The notes beneath the pieces are model-generated. The model ran no database searches, had not been told where the DNA came from, and was given only the letters and a program-made list of their open reading frames with translations. From Nostoc sp. UCD121 (GTDB lineage: Bacteria > Cyanobacteriota > Cyanobacteriia > Cyanobacteriales > Nostocaceae): a stretch of DNA of 40,019 nt. The first letter of the stretch is position 1; every line of letters starts with the position of its first letter. Below are positions 17,630-26,685 of the stretch, piece after piece. The translations under genes and the position numbers were made by a program. The DNA lies in NCBI RefSeq assembly GCF_014222285.1, contig NZ_JACKZS010000051.1, forward strand, positions 1 through 40,019, read 5' to 3'.

Positions 17630-17761
17630 AAATACAAAGGTAATACACTTTGAGAAAGTGAAAATTATCTGTTCAAGTGATCTGCAAGGGCAAGAAAAAG
17701 AAGAATAAAATAACTTCCCCCTTCTTTCCTAATCTCAAGAGCTTATCATAACCCCTTGGGG

Positions 17762-17873
17762 GCTAAATGGGGTACAAAATGTTAAACAGTCAAATGTACC
17801 CCATTTAGCACCTATATATACCCTATATAGGGGTCAAGATGTTACCAAAGTCCTGAGCTATTGTTGGGGTACA
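17762..17873. promoter_or_regulatory. inverted-repeat operator/centromere candidate upstream of the second actin-like gene
   Basis: In the 17630-18045 gap, GCTAAATGGGGTACA (17762-17776) and TGTACCCCATTTAGC (17795-17809) form a perfect 15-bp inverted repeat with an 18-bp spacer. A third copy of TGGGGTACA lies at 17865-17873. The palindrome CCCTATATAGGG is at 17821-17832, and CCCCATATAGCCCCC follows near 17879-17893. The cluster sits 130-240 bp before the actin-like start codon, where type II systems carry parC and autoregulatory sites. No gene is seen in this gap. Confidence 0.6.
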
Positions 17874-18045
17874 CACAGCCCCCATATAGCCCCCATAAAT
17901 TTTTTTGAAATCTTTTTTATCAACGCAGCAGAAATTAATTTAGATCATCGTTGACTCTTTGATTTATACTTTAATATCAATTTTTTGTTGAAAAGCAATT
18001 CAGTTTTGATCTTTAACTTCTTGCTGAATACGTAACTTAGGGTCA

Positions 18046-18558
18046 CTACTTGCTGACAGGTTCAGCTTTCTCAACTGAATTATCATTCACACCCAAAGTT
18101 AATTCCAAAGGAATTTTTTGGGGATAAGCTTTTACTACTTGCCGATAAACATCATAATTAGTAGGTAGTGCCTTCTGTAAATTACCCACTCCGTAGGTCA
18201 GTTTGTACTGAACATCTTTCATCAATTCAGGTTTGCCTGCCTCTTCTTGAGATTTTTTACGTTGTTCAACTTCATCAACACTTGGCCGCGGAGGTAAAGT
18301 AGGCCACCATAGCCCTCTGTCATCTGGGCCAACAACTGCTCCTGCCGGTTTTAATCCATTCCGATTCATCACTGAAGTATTCGTAAAGGTTTCAATGCGT
18401 GGTTGTGGTTGACTAGTTAGGTTATTAGCATACTTGACTTGCCAGGAGTAACTGGTGAGTGCTGTAGCTTCATACTGTTCAGCAGTAGTAGTGCTGCAAC
18501 TAGTTAGTGTCAGTGCCGTTAGTGCAGTTATTATTGAGGGTAAAAATCTCATTTGCAT
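18046..18558 (-). CDS. predicted lipoprotein
   Basis: About 170 residues with a typical lipoprotein signal: MQMRFLPSIITALTALTLTS followed by the lipobox Cys (LTSC), so the mature protein would be anchored by lipid at residue about 22. I chose the ATG at 18558; ATG 18552 is equally good, and a GTG at 18588 would add ten residues before the signal. The mature part is Pro-rich in the middle (WWPTLPPRPSVDEVEQRK) and ends with a domain containing QYKLTYGVGNLQKALPTNYD and a Val/Tyr-rich strand. I do not recognise the family. It lies just downstream of the zinc protein on the same strand. A surface or transfer-channel accessory role is possible. Confidence 0.72.
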   Translation of the reverse strand: MQMRFLPSIITALTALTLTSCSTTTAEQYEATALTSYSWQVKYANNLTSQPQPRIETFTNTSVMNRNGLKPAGAVVGPDDRGLWWPTLPPRPSVDEVEQRKKSQEEAGKPELMKDVQYKLTYGVGNLQKALPTNYDVYRQVVKAYPQKIPLELTLGVNDNSVEKAEPVSK

Positions 18559-18609
18559 TATCAATCGTAAATATCTTTCACCAATCACTCTTGAAGAGGG
18601 AGTGTGCCA

Positions 18610-19203
18610 TCATTCCTGCCAAGGTGAAGGAATCGCTGTTGTTGAAAGTACTTCCCTTGCTTCCAGCCTAATCGCTGTTTGCTCACATCTGGGGCATTTT
18701 ACCTTTGCGAAAATCACTGAAGGTCGTCCTTTGTACTCGCCCATTACGGGATCTCCGGTGTACTCGCTGATTATCCCCTGCTTGCAGTGATAGCACTCGA
18801 ATATCACACGCCCTACCTCCGAGTTGCAATCCAGGAATTGCATGTGCTGACAGGGTTCTGGCGGTAATTCTTCTTCTTCATCGCTCTTTGTCAATTGACC
18901 CTGTTGCTTGGGCTGTTGCGGTAATTTGGATTTTCTCTTGTCAGCAGAGGTACGTTTGGCTTTACTTTTCTCTAAATGTTGCGGTTTTTCAGCAGCGTTT
19001 GTCTTTGACCTTACAAGAGGTATCACCTCTGCTTGGGCTGGCTGCTCAACTGACGGCAGATCATCACTGGGAGTCATGTCAGGCTGATAGGTTGGCTGCT
19101 GTTTCTCTACTGGTTTATAAGCAACAAGGTCAAGCTTTGGGCTTTGGTCGTTGGGTTTTGGCTGTTGTTTAGGTGGCTTGGGCGATCGCTCGGTAGACTT
19201 CAT
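18610..19203 (-). CDS. uncharacterised protein with disordered N-terminus and C-terminal zinc-finger-like domain
   Basis: A 197-residue protein. The first 110 residues are low-complexity (Lys, Pro, Gln, Ser) and probably disordered. The last 85 hold Cys/His pairs suited to zinc binding: PCQHMQFLDC, FECYHCKQGIIS and KVKCPRCEQTAIRL. The CxxC...CxxC spacing is that of a zinc ribbon. It precedes the lipoprotein gene; there are 51 bp to the lipoprotein start and 114 bp to the ParB stop upstream. Function unknown. Confidence 0.7.
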   Translation of the reverse strand: MKSTERSPKPPKQQPKPNDQSPKLDLVAYKPVEKQQPTYQPDMTPSDDLPSVEQPAQAEVIPLVRSKTNAAEKPQHLEKSKAKRTSADKRKSKLPQQPKQQGQLTKSDEEEELPPEPCQHMQFLDCNSEVGRVIFECYHCKQGIISEYTGDPVMGEYKGRPSVIFAKVKCPRCEQTAIRLEAREVLSTTAIPSPWQE

Positions 19204-19317
19204 CAGAACTTTCTTTCCTGAACTTTAGCAAATGAGTGTATTTTAACTAGCAGTTCACCTTTTAAACATTTTTACTAAGTCATAGATGAGTTTATGCACT
19301 AAAGCGTATAGTTGCCA

Positions 19318-20256
19318 CTATTCATCAGCTTTTCCCACCAACTCTTCTAGTTGAGAGAGTAGTTTATCTAACTTCGCTCGTTTGTTGGGATCATTCCAAA
19401 CAGATGTTTTTTTAAGTTGTTTTCCGATTTTAGAATACCTCTGAACATAGATTTTAGTAGGTGGATTGTCTTGTTCAATGACATTGAGTTCCTGGATTTT
19501 TTGCTTAATTTCTCTGAAACTCAAGTTTTGGGATACTGCTAGGTTGAGCAAGGTTTTTCGCTGTTCTTCATTTTTAACTTGTGCGATCGCTCTAGCCTTT
19601 GTAAACTCTATTTTACCTTCACGGAGTGCTGTCAAAATATCAATAGGCAGATTTAGCAATGGTAAACGACTGGTACGAAAGGATTCTGACGAAAATTTTC
19701 CTAACCCAGATAAGACTGATTCGATAACTTGAAGTTGGAGGAAAACGTTTTCCTCCAATTGTTGATGACGGTTTTTTGCGTGATTAGCACGATTCAGTAT
19801 AGAACTAACCTCTTCGGTGCTGATCTTGAGTTTGAGTGAAATCAGCTCAAGAATTGCCTCCGTTTCTTCAACTGGGTTAAGATCCTCACGTTGGAGGTTT
19901 TCTATAAGAGCAATTTGGAGAGCTTGTTGATCGTCTAAGTCTCTAAAAACGACAGGAAGCTCACTCAATCCAATTTCCTGGGCTGCTCGATATCGCCTTT
20001 CTCCAGCAACTAACTCATAAGTCCCATTTTTTAATGGACGAACTAGTAAAGGTTCTAGAATCCCATGATCTTTAATTGATTGGACTAATTGAGATTGCTT
20101 GTCTGGAGCAAAGTAACGACGGGGTTGCTTGGCAGGAAGTTTAATTTGTTGAATAGATAATGTTTGAGAAGATTCGACACTTTTTGGATCAGTGATGAAT
20201 TTTTGGGCAATGGAGGCAGAGAGTCCTTGAGTTAGTGATTGTCTTGGTTTATTCAT
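19318..20256 (-). CDS. parB: ParB-like partition protein
   Basis: A 312-residue ParB/Spo0J family protein, a CTP-dependent DNA clamp that loads at parS and works with ParA. Seen: the N-terminal ParB domain with [36 protein letters not shown] and the CTP-binding motif [20 protein letters not shown]; the [16 protein letters not shown] box; a helix-turn-helix with [20 protein letters not shown]; and a second helical domain [20 protein letters not shown]. Its start overlaps the ParA stop by eight bases, so the two are translationally coupled. I see no palindromic parS beside the pair; the GTTTC/GAAAC cluster at 36.4-36.7 kb is a distant candidate. Confidence 0.93.
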   Translation of the reverse strand: MNKPRQSLTQGLSASIAQKFITDPKSVESSQTLSIQQIKLPAKQPRRYFAPDKQSQLVQSIKDHGILEPLLVRPLKNGTYELVAGERRYRAAQEIGLSELPVVFRDLDDQQALQIALIENLQREDLNPVEETEAILELISLKLKISTEEVSSILNRANHAKNRHQQLEENVFLQLQVIESVLSGLGKFSSESFRTSRLPLLNLPIDILTALREGKIEFTKARAIAQVKNEEQRKTLLNLAVSQNLSFREIKQKIQELNVIEQDNPPTKIYVQRYSKIGKQLKKTSVWNDPNKRAKLDKLLSQLEELVGKADE

Positions 20257-20893
20257 TCAAAACCTCCAAGGATTTTTTGAATAATTGTTCAATTTCACGT
20301 CTAGCGATTCCGGCTGTTGATCCAGGTAAATCAAAGATAGTAGAATTTTGTCCATAGCAGTCGGCGATGATCTGTCGTTGATGAAGTACATTTTCTAAAA
20401 CGGTGACATTTGGCATTAATTGAAGTACTTCTACTGCTTCATCTTTCAATTTAGTTCCTTTAACTGCACGATTAACAAACATTACGGCTTTAGGTTCTCC
20501 TCGCCGAATCCTTTGCGCTTGTTGAATCAAATGTACAGTATCAGAAGCACTTTCAAGGTCAATACCAGCAGGTTGGCATGGAATAATTGCTAAATCAGCA
20601 GTTAAAACTAATGCTCTGGTTGTTTCAGAGAGAGCGGCAGGCCCATCAGCAATAATCCATGTATATGATTCATTTAGCTTAGGTAACTCATCCAATAGTG
20701 CATCAGGCGCTTGAATAATCTGACAAGGAATAACTTGTTCTAATCGTTTTAGCCACTTAGAAGATGAGCATTGAGCATCAGCATCTACAAGTAGCACTGA
20801 TTTACCTTGTTTTTGTAGCCATCGTGCAAGATGAACAGAAACTGTTGATTTACCTGCTCCTCCTTTTTGATTGATAATTGCGATGATCGGCAT
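20249..20893 (-). CDS. parA: ParA-like partition ATPase
   Basis: A 214-residue deviant-Walker ATPase of the short (type Ib-like) ParA class with no N-terminal DNA-binding domain. Seen: Walker [21 protein letters not shown] at about 7-26, with the signature lysine; [15 protein letters not shown] (Walker A' Asp); [20 protein letters not shown] (Walker B); and [14 protein letters not shown] and [11 protein letters not shown] for nucleotide binding. It precedes and overlaps parB. The 299-bp gap to the divergent sigma factor gene should hold both promoters; I see no conspicuous repeat there. Confidence 0.94.
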   Translation of the reverse strand: MPIIAIINQKGGAGKSTVSVHLARWLQKQGKSVLLVDADAQCSSSKWLKRLEQVIPCQIIQAPDALLDELPKLNESYTWIIADGPAALSETTRALVLTADLAIIPCQPAGIDLESASDTVHLIQQAQRIRRGEPKAVMFVNRAVKGTKLKDEAVEVLQLMPNVTVLENVLHQRQIIADCYGQNSTIFDLPGSTAGIARREIEQLFKKSLEVLNE

Positions 20894-21192
20894 AAGTAGG
20901 ATCTAAATTACACAGTATAGTTTATGGTAGATTTTTAGCTTATACAGGCTTTCAGGCAAAAGAAGCAGGCATCAAACAGCAAGATATATATAAGTATCAG
21001 TGTTCACAAGCAGAACTTCTGAAATTCTCCTTTATATTCAAGTTGAACTTAAAAATTCATATCAATTTAACACGATTGCAAAAATCCCATCTTCTTTGCA
21101 GATTGCCTATATCTTGAAGAATACTACTCAAACAAATAGTTTCAATAGGTAGCTTCTCAATTTATCTTGATTTATCTCATTCATTAAGTTTT

Positions 21193-22140
21193 ATGCCCAG
21201 CCCAACTACCGACTCAGTTCGCTCCTACCTAAAAGAAATCGGTCGCTATCCTCTGCTGGCTCCTGAGCAGGAGATTACATTGGCCAGGCTTGTACAGCAG
21301 ATGATGGCGGTTGAGCAGCAACGGCAAGCTCTTGTACTCCAACTTAACCGACAACCAAGTGATTTGGAATTAGCTACATCGCTTGGGCAAAACGTAGCTG
21401 AACTACAATCAGTCGTTCAACAAGGCCAAAAGGCCAAACAGAAAATGGTGACAGCTAACCTGCGGCTGGTGGTTTCTGTTGCCAAGAAATACCAGAACCA
21501 CAATTTAGAATTTCTCGATTTAATTCAGGAGGGTACACTCGGTTTGCACAAAGGGGTAGAGAAATTCGACCCTAACCGAGGCTATAAACTATCGACTTAT
21601 GCTTACTGGTGGATTCGTCAGGAAATCACACGTGCAATTGGAGAAAAATCTCGTACTATTCGATTGCCAATTCATCTAACCGAAATACTTAATAAAATCA
21701 AGAAAGTACAGCGAGAAAGCTTTCAAAAACTTGGTCGTCATGCTACTGTCAGCGAAATTGCTGAAGAATTAAATTTAAAGCCTAACCAGGTTCGAGAATA
21801 TTTCAGTGTCTCGAAACAGCCAGTTTCTCTGGATTTGCGTGTGGGAGACAACCAAGACACTGAGCTATTGGATATCTTACCTGATGAGAGCATGTCCTCA
21901 GACGAACGGCTCACTAAGGAACTGTTGCACCTCGATTTAAATAATCTGCTGGCATCCCTGCCCCCTATACAACGCGAAATACTAATTCTACGTTTTGGGC
22001 TAGAGAATGATCATCAACTGAGTTTGACTGAAGTCGGCTTACGCTTAAACTTGAGCCGAGAACGAATCCGTCAGCTTGAGCATAAAGCTTTAGCAATTCT
22101 GCGTCGTGAACAAAGTGGCATAAAGGAGTATCTTAATTGA
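21193..22140 (+). CDS. RNA polymerase sigma-70 factor, group 2-like
   Basis: A 315-residue sigma factor with regions 1.2, 2, 3 and 4 complete. Region 1.2: DSVRSYLKEIGRYPLLAPEQ; regions 2.1-2.4: ANLRLVVSVAKKYQNHNLEF, LDLIQEGTLGLHKGVEKFDP and LSTYAYWWIRQEITRAIGEK; region 3: RTIRLPIHLTEILNKIKKVQ; region 4.2: LSLTEVGLRLNLSRERIRQL. The absence of a long region 1.1 and the overall length fit the cyanobacterial group 2 (SigB/SigC/SigE-like) factors that replace the primary sigma in stress or low nitrogen. Being plasmid-borne, it could direct host polymerase to plasmid promoters. A role with the polymerase-like protein at 10571 is only speculation. Divergent from parA. Confidence 0.95.
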   Translation: MPSPTTDSVRSYLKEIGRYPLLAPEQEITLARLVQQMMAVEQQRQALVLQLNRQPSDLELATSLGQNVAELQSVVQQGQKAKQKMVTANLRLVVSVAKKYQNHNLEFLDLIQEGTLGLHKGVEKFDPNRGYKLSTYAYWWIRQEITRAIGEKSRTIRLPIHLTEILNKIKKVQRESFQKLGRHATVSEIAEELNLKPNQVREYFSVSKQPVSLDLRVGDNQDTELLDILPDESMSSDERLTKELLHLDLNNLLASLPPIQREILILRFGLENDHQLSLTEVGLRLNLSRERIRQLEHKALAILRREQSGIKEYLN

Positions 22141-22179
22141 TTAGAATTAACTCGCGCTGAAGTTGTCGAATAGGAGAGT

Positions 22180-22470
22180 ATGAGCAAAACCCGCTACTCC
22201 AAAGACTGGAAACAAATCGCCACTGCTGTAAAAGATGCCTCCGATTGGCGCTGTACTAAGTGCGATCGCCTCTGCTTGCGCCCTGGCGAGAAACCATCAG
22301 AGCTAACTTTATCCCAACGTCGGGTTCATAACCTTCAGGTTCATCATTACAACTTCGACCCATCTGATAACCGAAAAGAAAACTTAGGCTGTCTTTGCAG
22401 TGACTGCCATCTCTACTATCACCGATTTAGGCGAGGCAATATTTCACCTGGGCAATTGTCACTGTTTTAA
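22180..22470 (+). CDS. HNH endonuclease-like protein
   Basis: A 96-residue protein with the HNH core: zinc pair WRCTKCDRLCLR (Cys at about 25 and 28), the catalytic strand VHNLQVHHYNFDPSDNRKEN (His-His and Asn), and the second zinc pair GCLCSDCHLYYHRF. The length suits the small stand-alone HNH proteins common on plasmids and phages. It follows the sigma gene by 39 bp on the same strand. Nuclease activity is likely from the motifs; the target is unknown. Confidence 0.85.
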   Translation: MSKTRYSKDWKQIATAVKDASDWRCTKCDRLCLRPGEKPSELTLSQRRVHNLQVHHYNFDPSDNRKENLGCLCSDCHLYYHRFRRGNISPGQLSLF

Positions 22471-22538
22471 TCAAATGATGCATGAATATATTGATGCCAG
22501 AAACTATCCTTATAAATAGAACACCGAAGAAAGAACCG

Positions 22539-22790
22539 ATGCCCAGCAAAACAATTGATGTCCGAGAGTACACCGTTAGAGCGCACAAGCGGGAAATTCA
22601 CACTCGCGTTTTCAACTTTGTGTGTAAGCAGTGTGAACAACCCACACAACGAGAAACCTTTGGTGTGCGACCGCTCTACTGTGAAACATGCCGTCCACCA
22701 CAAGCACCCAAGCAATCGAAAGTAGTCCCTATAGGCAAGAGGAAACCTAGAGCGATGAATTACAAGAGTGGCAAGGATATAGCTGGGTGA
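22539..22790 (+). CDS. small zinc-ribbon protein
   Basis: An 83-residue protein starting [23 protein letters not shown] 22539 is chosen because the longer frame from 22482 adds residues with no apparent structure. It has two CxxC knuckles, [11 protein letters not shown] and [11 protein letters not shown], and a basic C-terminus. This is a typical zinc ribbon, likely binding nucleic acid or protein. Third gene of the sigma-HNH-zinc cluster. Function unknown. Confidence 0.72.
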
Positions 22791-23164
22791 TTTTTTGTTT
22801 TGAGGTAAGGGCGATCGCACTTTGTGAATGAAGCAGTAGTTATGTGTGAGGTTACGGCAGTTGCATCAAGTGGCGACCCGTGACGAGGCTGTGGATTGGC
22901 TGTTGCAGGGGTTGGGGATTTTGCCAAACCTTATCTGTTATCCTTGCACGCTTTGCTGCTGGCGGCTGTTGAGAGAGTACAACCTTGTTTGGAAGCAGCA
23001 GAAGTGACGATACAGCTATACAGTAGTAAACAATGAACTCGTTGTGATAGAGTGATCGCTTATTAGTAAAATTATCCTGTGCTTTGATATTTACAGTGTG
23101 GCGGATATAAGTAGGGAATAAGGAGTGTTTGTAAAAAGTCGGCATTATTGGATGTCCTATAGCT
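22791..23164. other. 374-bp gap with a possible gene remnant
   Basis: No intact gene. On the plus strand, from a GTG near 22847, a frame begins VRLRQLHQVATRDEAVDWLL (to about 22906), protein-like at first. It then degenerates into Cys/Trp-rich residues to a stop near 23008, so it is probably a broken remnant. A HIP1 octamer is at about 22810. The minus-strand frame across the same stretch does not look like protein. The CBASS operon terminator should be here, but I cannot point to a good hairpin. Confidence 0.4.
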
Positions 23165-23671
23165 TTAAAAACATTTAATTAGCTCTACTAGAGGACGGTT
23201 TCGTGGAAAAATGTAAACTTTTATGTCCCATTGAATATTTGGATCACCACCAATAATTAATAGTAATGGTTCAGGACACTGATAAGAATATGAATCTCCA
23301 ATCTTCTGCATTTCGTTAATGTCTATTTGGCTAGGATTCGGATTGGAAAACGGATGAAAGTGCCATTCACCTACGTAATATTGCTTGTCTTTATTCCATA
23401 AGTGATTGAGCCATCGTTGCAGACCATTTGTTCCTCTATGAAACCAGTTATGACCGCTATGAGAATCTGACGGAGCATCTGAGATGGCTGTGATTACAGC
23501 ACAGTTGTGCGATTCGGTGTAGAAACCTACGAGAATTCCTCCCGTTTCTTGCACACCTGCACGCGCACACACTTTTAATAATTGAGATACTTCTCTCCTA
23601 TGTATTTTTAATCCAAGTCTTTTGTCTTCCGACCAGAATTCTAAATCATTCATTTCATATTTAGCAGTCAA
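23165..23671 (-). CDS. cap3: Cap3-like JAMM/MPN deconjugase (CBASS)
   Basis: A 168-residue JAB-domain isopeptidase that, in type II CBASS, removes the CD-NTase from the targets to which Cap2 attaches it. The metalloprotease motif is complete: E42 in QETGGILVGFY, then GEWHFHPFSNPNPSQID with H104 and H106, S114 and D117 (HxH-x7-S-x2-D). NWFHRGTNGLQRWLNHLW is the preceding helix. Its start overlaps the end of the Cap2 gene by 11 bp; it is the last gene of the operon. Activity follows from known Cap3 proteins; this one is assigned by motif and context. Confidence 0.9.
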   Translation of the reverse strand: MTAKYEMNDLEFWSEDKRLGLKIHRREVSQLLKVCARAGVQETGGILVGFYTESHNCAVITAISDAPSDSHSGHNWFHRGTNGLQRWLNHLWNKDKQYYVGEWHFHPFSNPNPSQIDINEMQKIGDSYSYQCPEPLLLIIGGDPNIQWDIKVYIFPRNRPLVELIKCF

Positions 23672-25475
23672 CTTGATGAACCCCTAAGAAAGTACCATTT
23701 TCATATAGTTGCTCAAAAACAGCTAAATTTGGTTTTTCTGGGGGCGACGCTGAAGATGATTCAATGTGTTTCACTGCTATTGATGCCATTATCCATACAT
23801 CATCAATCCGAGCAGGAAAGACAGGATGCCAGCATCCAATACCTTCCCTTGGTAATTGCTGTCCTTCATATTCTTTAAATTCTTTTTGCAACCACGGAGC
23901 AAGCATCTCTCTAAAAGCAGCATGAGAAAAACTATCACCGTAAGCTGAAAATAGGAACAAGCGCTTGCCACCTATCCCTAATGAGATAGAAATAAATAGT
24001 TTGCAACTCCCCCAAGAAAAATGCTCTAAGTGGTAAGGCACTGCATCACTTCCTGTACAGTCAAGAATTATCTCAGATTGTTGAATGTCAGATTTGTCCG
24101 TTTTTTCAAGTAAAAGAAAATCTCGGTTAATACCCACCACCGTTGCGTAAGGAGAAGTGAGATTCAGACGAGCAGCAATGCTAGTAGCTTTTTCTACTTT
24201 TAGGTGATGCAAGCTTAGGGTATGTCGTGTTAAATTTCCTATTTCCAATGTATCTGAGTCTAAAATAGTTATCTTTTGTGCATTCCCTCGACTCAACATT
24301 TCAGCAACTGCTGAACCAATGGCTCCTGCACCTAATAAAAGTATTTTCTTGGAAGCCAAGGGTTCGGGAAGTTTACCGCGAGTAACAATCTGGCTAATAT
24401 GCCAGTTCTCTGAGTTAACCCAAACTAAATTTACATCTCCACGTAAAATTTCAATTTTATCTCGTTGCCAATATCCTTCTTCGTTTGTTCTAAAACCTTT
24501 GGCAGTTTTTGTACCTTCGGATAAAATAGGTAACTGTAGCGCTTGCCAGTGTATCTGGTGTAAAGACCCATCTATCTCAGCAGGAATAGGAAATCCAATT
24601 AAAGCAATATGGTTTTTTCTGTCTCGTATGAATTTTGCAACTATTTTTAACTGTTCATTAATGTTAATTTCCTGTTCTCGACAGACCTCTCGTAATTCTT
24701 TCCATGTCAATGGAACCTGCCAAGGCTTAAGGATAGGAATTTTTTTTAAGCGTATCCATATTCCCAAAAGTGACTCGTTTTTCAATTCGTCCATCTTTTT
24801 CCCCCAGGTAAGCCTGATTAACTCTTTGCCACGAATTGATTGAAACGATTCTACAAAAAATATATCTGGTTTTTTACGCAGAGGGACTAGGTGAACCAGT
24901 CCAACCGGATCAGGAATTTTCTGCCATTCAGTAAAGGACTCAGCACTTTCAGAGAAAGCAGCTGTTAAAAAATTCCCTACAGGAAAATAGGGAAGCTCAA
25001 ATGGTTCACCCTGAGAAACGAGTTTATTTTCCGACGCGGCCACCAACCATTCAATAGCACGCCTAAAGTGCCATTCTAGTCTCCAGTAAGGATCGTAGGG
25101 TTCACTATGGTAGCCTTGACGACCTAAAGCATGAACACTGGTATCTAAGCAAAGTTTGCCCTTACGCCAAGGTACTTTATTATCGCCAAAACTATTAAAA
25201 TTTTGGTGAGGAAAAGTATGGATAAGTCCATTTTTTTTTGCTGGATAAAACCCAATATCTCCCCAAGGGTACTCTGGACTAACGAGAACATACCAGTCTG
25301 TAGATTGCGGAATGAAAGGACTTGGTGGCGAATTAATATTTATACGGCAGTACAATGTCCATTTAGCTAATTGATCGCTCCATGTCCAGTCATATAAAAG
25401 TTCAACACATGATATACCCTCAAGAGTTCTACGAGCAGCAAGAAGCTCTGTAGGAGGTATTCTCTTATCACTCAT
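23661..25475 (-). CDS. cap2: Cap2-like E2-E1 fusion (CBASS)
   Basis: A 604-residue ubiquitin-transferase-like protein that in type II CBASS conjugates the C-terminus of the CD-NTase to cell targets, priming second-messenger synthesis. N-terminal E2-like domain about 1-165 with WRKGKLCLDTS, the likely catalytic Cys being C109. A linker/adenylation-support domain follows to about 370. The ThiF/E1 domain has KKILLLGAGAIGSAVAEML (ATP loop 382-388), ITILDSDTLEIGNLTRHTLS and VVGINRDF. The E1 catalytic Cys is probably C548 in EGIGCWHPVFPAR. It overlaps the CD-NTase gene by 4 bp upstream and Cap3 by 11 bp downstream, so translation is coupled. Length and domain order match the family. Confidence 0.92.
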   Translation of the reverse strand: MSDKRIPPTELLAARRTLEGISCVELLYDWTWSDQLAKWTLYCRININSPPSPFIPQSTDWYVLVSPEYPWGDIGFYPAKKNGLIHTFPHQNFNSFGDNKVPWRKGKLCLDTSVHALGRQGYHSEPYDPYWRLEWHFRRAIEWLVAASENKLVSQGEPFELPYFPVGNFLTAAFSESAESFTEWQKIPDPVGLVHLVPLRKKPDIFFVESFQSIRGKELIRLTWGKKMDELKNESLLGIWIRLKKIPILKPWQVPLTWKELREVCREQEININEQLKIVAKFIRDRKNHIALIGFPIPAEIDGSLHQIHWQALQLPILSEGTKTAKGFRTNEEGYWQRDKIEILRGDVNLVWVNSENWHISQIVTRGKLPEPLASKKILLLGAGAIGSAVAEMLSRGNAQKITILDSDTLEIGNLTRHTLSLHHLKVEKATSIAARLNLTSPYATVVGINRDFLLLEKTDKSDIQQSEIILDCTGSDAVPYHLEHFSWGSCKLFISISLGIGGKRLFLFSAYGDSFSHAAFREMLAPWLQKEFKEYEGQQLPREGIGCWHPVFPARIDDVWIMASIAVKHIESSSASPPEKPNLAVFEQLYENGTFLGVHQVDC

Positions 25476-26638
25476 GCGAATCTGCCTCCTCCTAGTTGAG
25501 TGACATCCTGCCGAGGTGTGTAGCCACCTCCTGTAGGATTCTTGCCACCATTGCCACTATTAGGAGGGGCATCTGGAAATTTTTTACCAAAGAGTTTCTG
25601 CCAATATGCAACGCTTGTAGGAATGTCTGTTGCATTATATGCAAGACGAGCAATCTTTGCAGCTTCGCATACTTGACTGTGAAACTCCGCAAAATCCTCA
25701 CCAGAAACACGTTTGAACACATTGTGTGATGGTACACCATGATCTGACAGGTTGGGAGTCATTTTATAAGAAGCGTATCCTTGATATTTCTCGGCAATAG
25801 TTTCGAGCGTCTTTGTAACCCCCTCAGCCACTGAGCTAATTCCGTCTGGACAGCACTGTCCTATCAAGTGTTCCACAGGATATCCTTTGGGGTACTTGGG
25901 AGTTGGATGGTTTATCCTTCGCCACCACTTCATCCCTTTAACAACATTAATGTAATGTTTATTACATCTACGATTTTTATCCCACGTCCACCTAATTTGC
26001 TCTAGGGGATGAGTATCTTGCCATTGTTGGGTATCACGATCAGGAATACGAAGGGGGGAAATCTTCCACTCAGCTTCTGTGCGTGCGGTATCCAAACGAT
26101 ACTTCTTTTCGGAGAATGAAATGACAGACCTCGTTTCTACAGAAACCCAAGAAGGTACTAAGCGCCAGTCTTCATCGGCTTCGGCTGTTTCAGGAGTATC
26201 GTCAGAAATGATGCTATCAGTGGAGAAGATCCCAATTTCACTTTCGGAGGGCGCTGATGTAATTACTAAATCCAAATCAACGTATGATAGTTCAATCCCA
26301 AAAGAACGTCCTTGTGGTTTATATTTGCCTTTGTAATGCTTTTCTAGAAACGGGACAAATAGTTCAAGTGCATTTTTAGGTGTATATTCATCTTCACTTA
26401 ATTTAGTCACCACAATGATATCAATATCTGCCCGTTTTTCCCCTTGAGGACGAATGGCGGTTGCACGACGGTAACTACCTTGTAAAAATGTTGTGGTAAT
26501 AATCGAAGATAGTACTGCATCTTCCTTAAGTCGTTGCCGTAATGTCTTGTGACCAGTTTTATAATCATCAACATGGTTGCCTTGAGGACGAATAGCAGCC
26601 AGAAAATCATTAAAGTAGCTTGGCAATTCCATACTCAT
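25472..26638 (-). CDS. CD-NTase, CBASS nucleotide second-messenger synthase
   Basis: A 388-residue cGAS/DncV-like nucleotidyltransferase that would make a cyclic oligonucleotide on phage infection. The active site is intact: FLQGSYRRATAIRP (G54-S55), RADIDIIVVTKL (D71 and D73), and the third Asp in SYVDLDLVIT (D121 or D123). The C-terminal half is the helical lid with TWDKNRRCNKHYINVVKGMK and PVEHLIGQCCPDGISSV. The tail is Gly/Pro-rich and ends LGGGRFA, a flexible end suited to conjugation by Cap2. It resembles clade D enzymes that pair with Cap4 and produce cyclic tri-adenylate, but the clade and product are my inference. It sits between the effector and Cap2. Confidence 0.93.
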   Translation of the reverse strand: MSMELPSYFNDFLAAIRPQGNHVDDYKTGHKTLRQRLKEDAVLSSIITTTFLQGSYRRATAIRPQGEKRADIDIIVVTKLSEDEYTPKNALELFVPFLEKHYKGKYKPQGRSFGIELSYVDLDLVITSAPSESEIGIFSTDSIISDDTPETAEADEDWRLVPSWVSVETRSVISFSEKKYRLDTARTEAEWKISPLRIPDRDTQQWQDTHPLEQIRWTWDKNRRCNKHYINVVKGMKWWRRINHPTPKYPKGYPVEHLIGQCCPDGISSVAEGVTKTLETIAEKYQGYASYKMTPNLSDHGVPSHNVFKRVSGEDFAEFHSQVCEAAKIARLAYNATDIPTSVAYWQKLFGKKFPDAPPNSGNGGKNPTGGGYTPRQDVTQLGGGRFA

Positions 26639-26685
26639 TTATGTTACAAGAAAGCTTAATTTTGGCTATTGATCTTTTTAGACAT

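Noticed and set aside
22852..23145. Minus-strand open frame of 97 codons
   Set aside because: Composition is unlike protein (runs of Ser, Leu and Tyr without domain pattern), there is no ribosome site, and it faces a possible plus-strand remnant.
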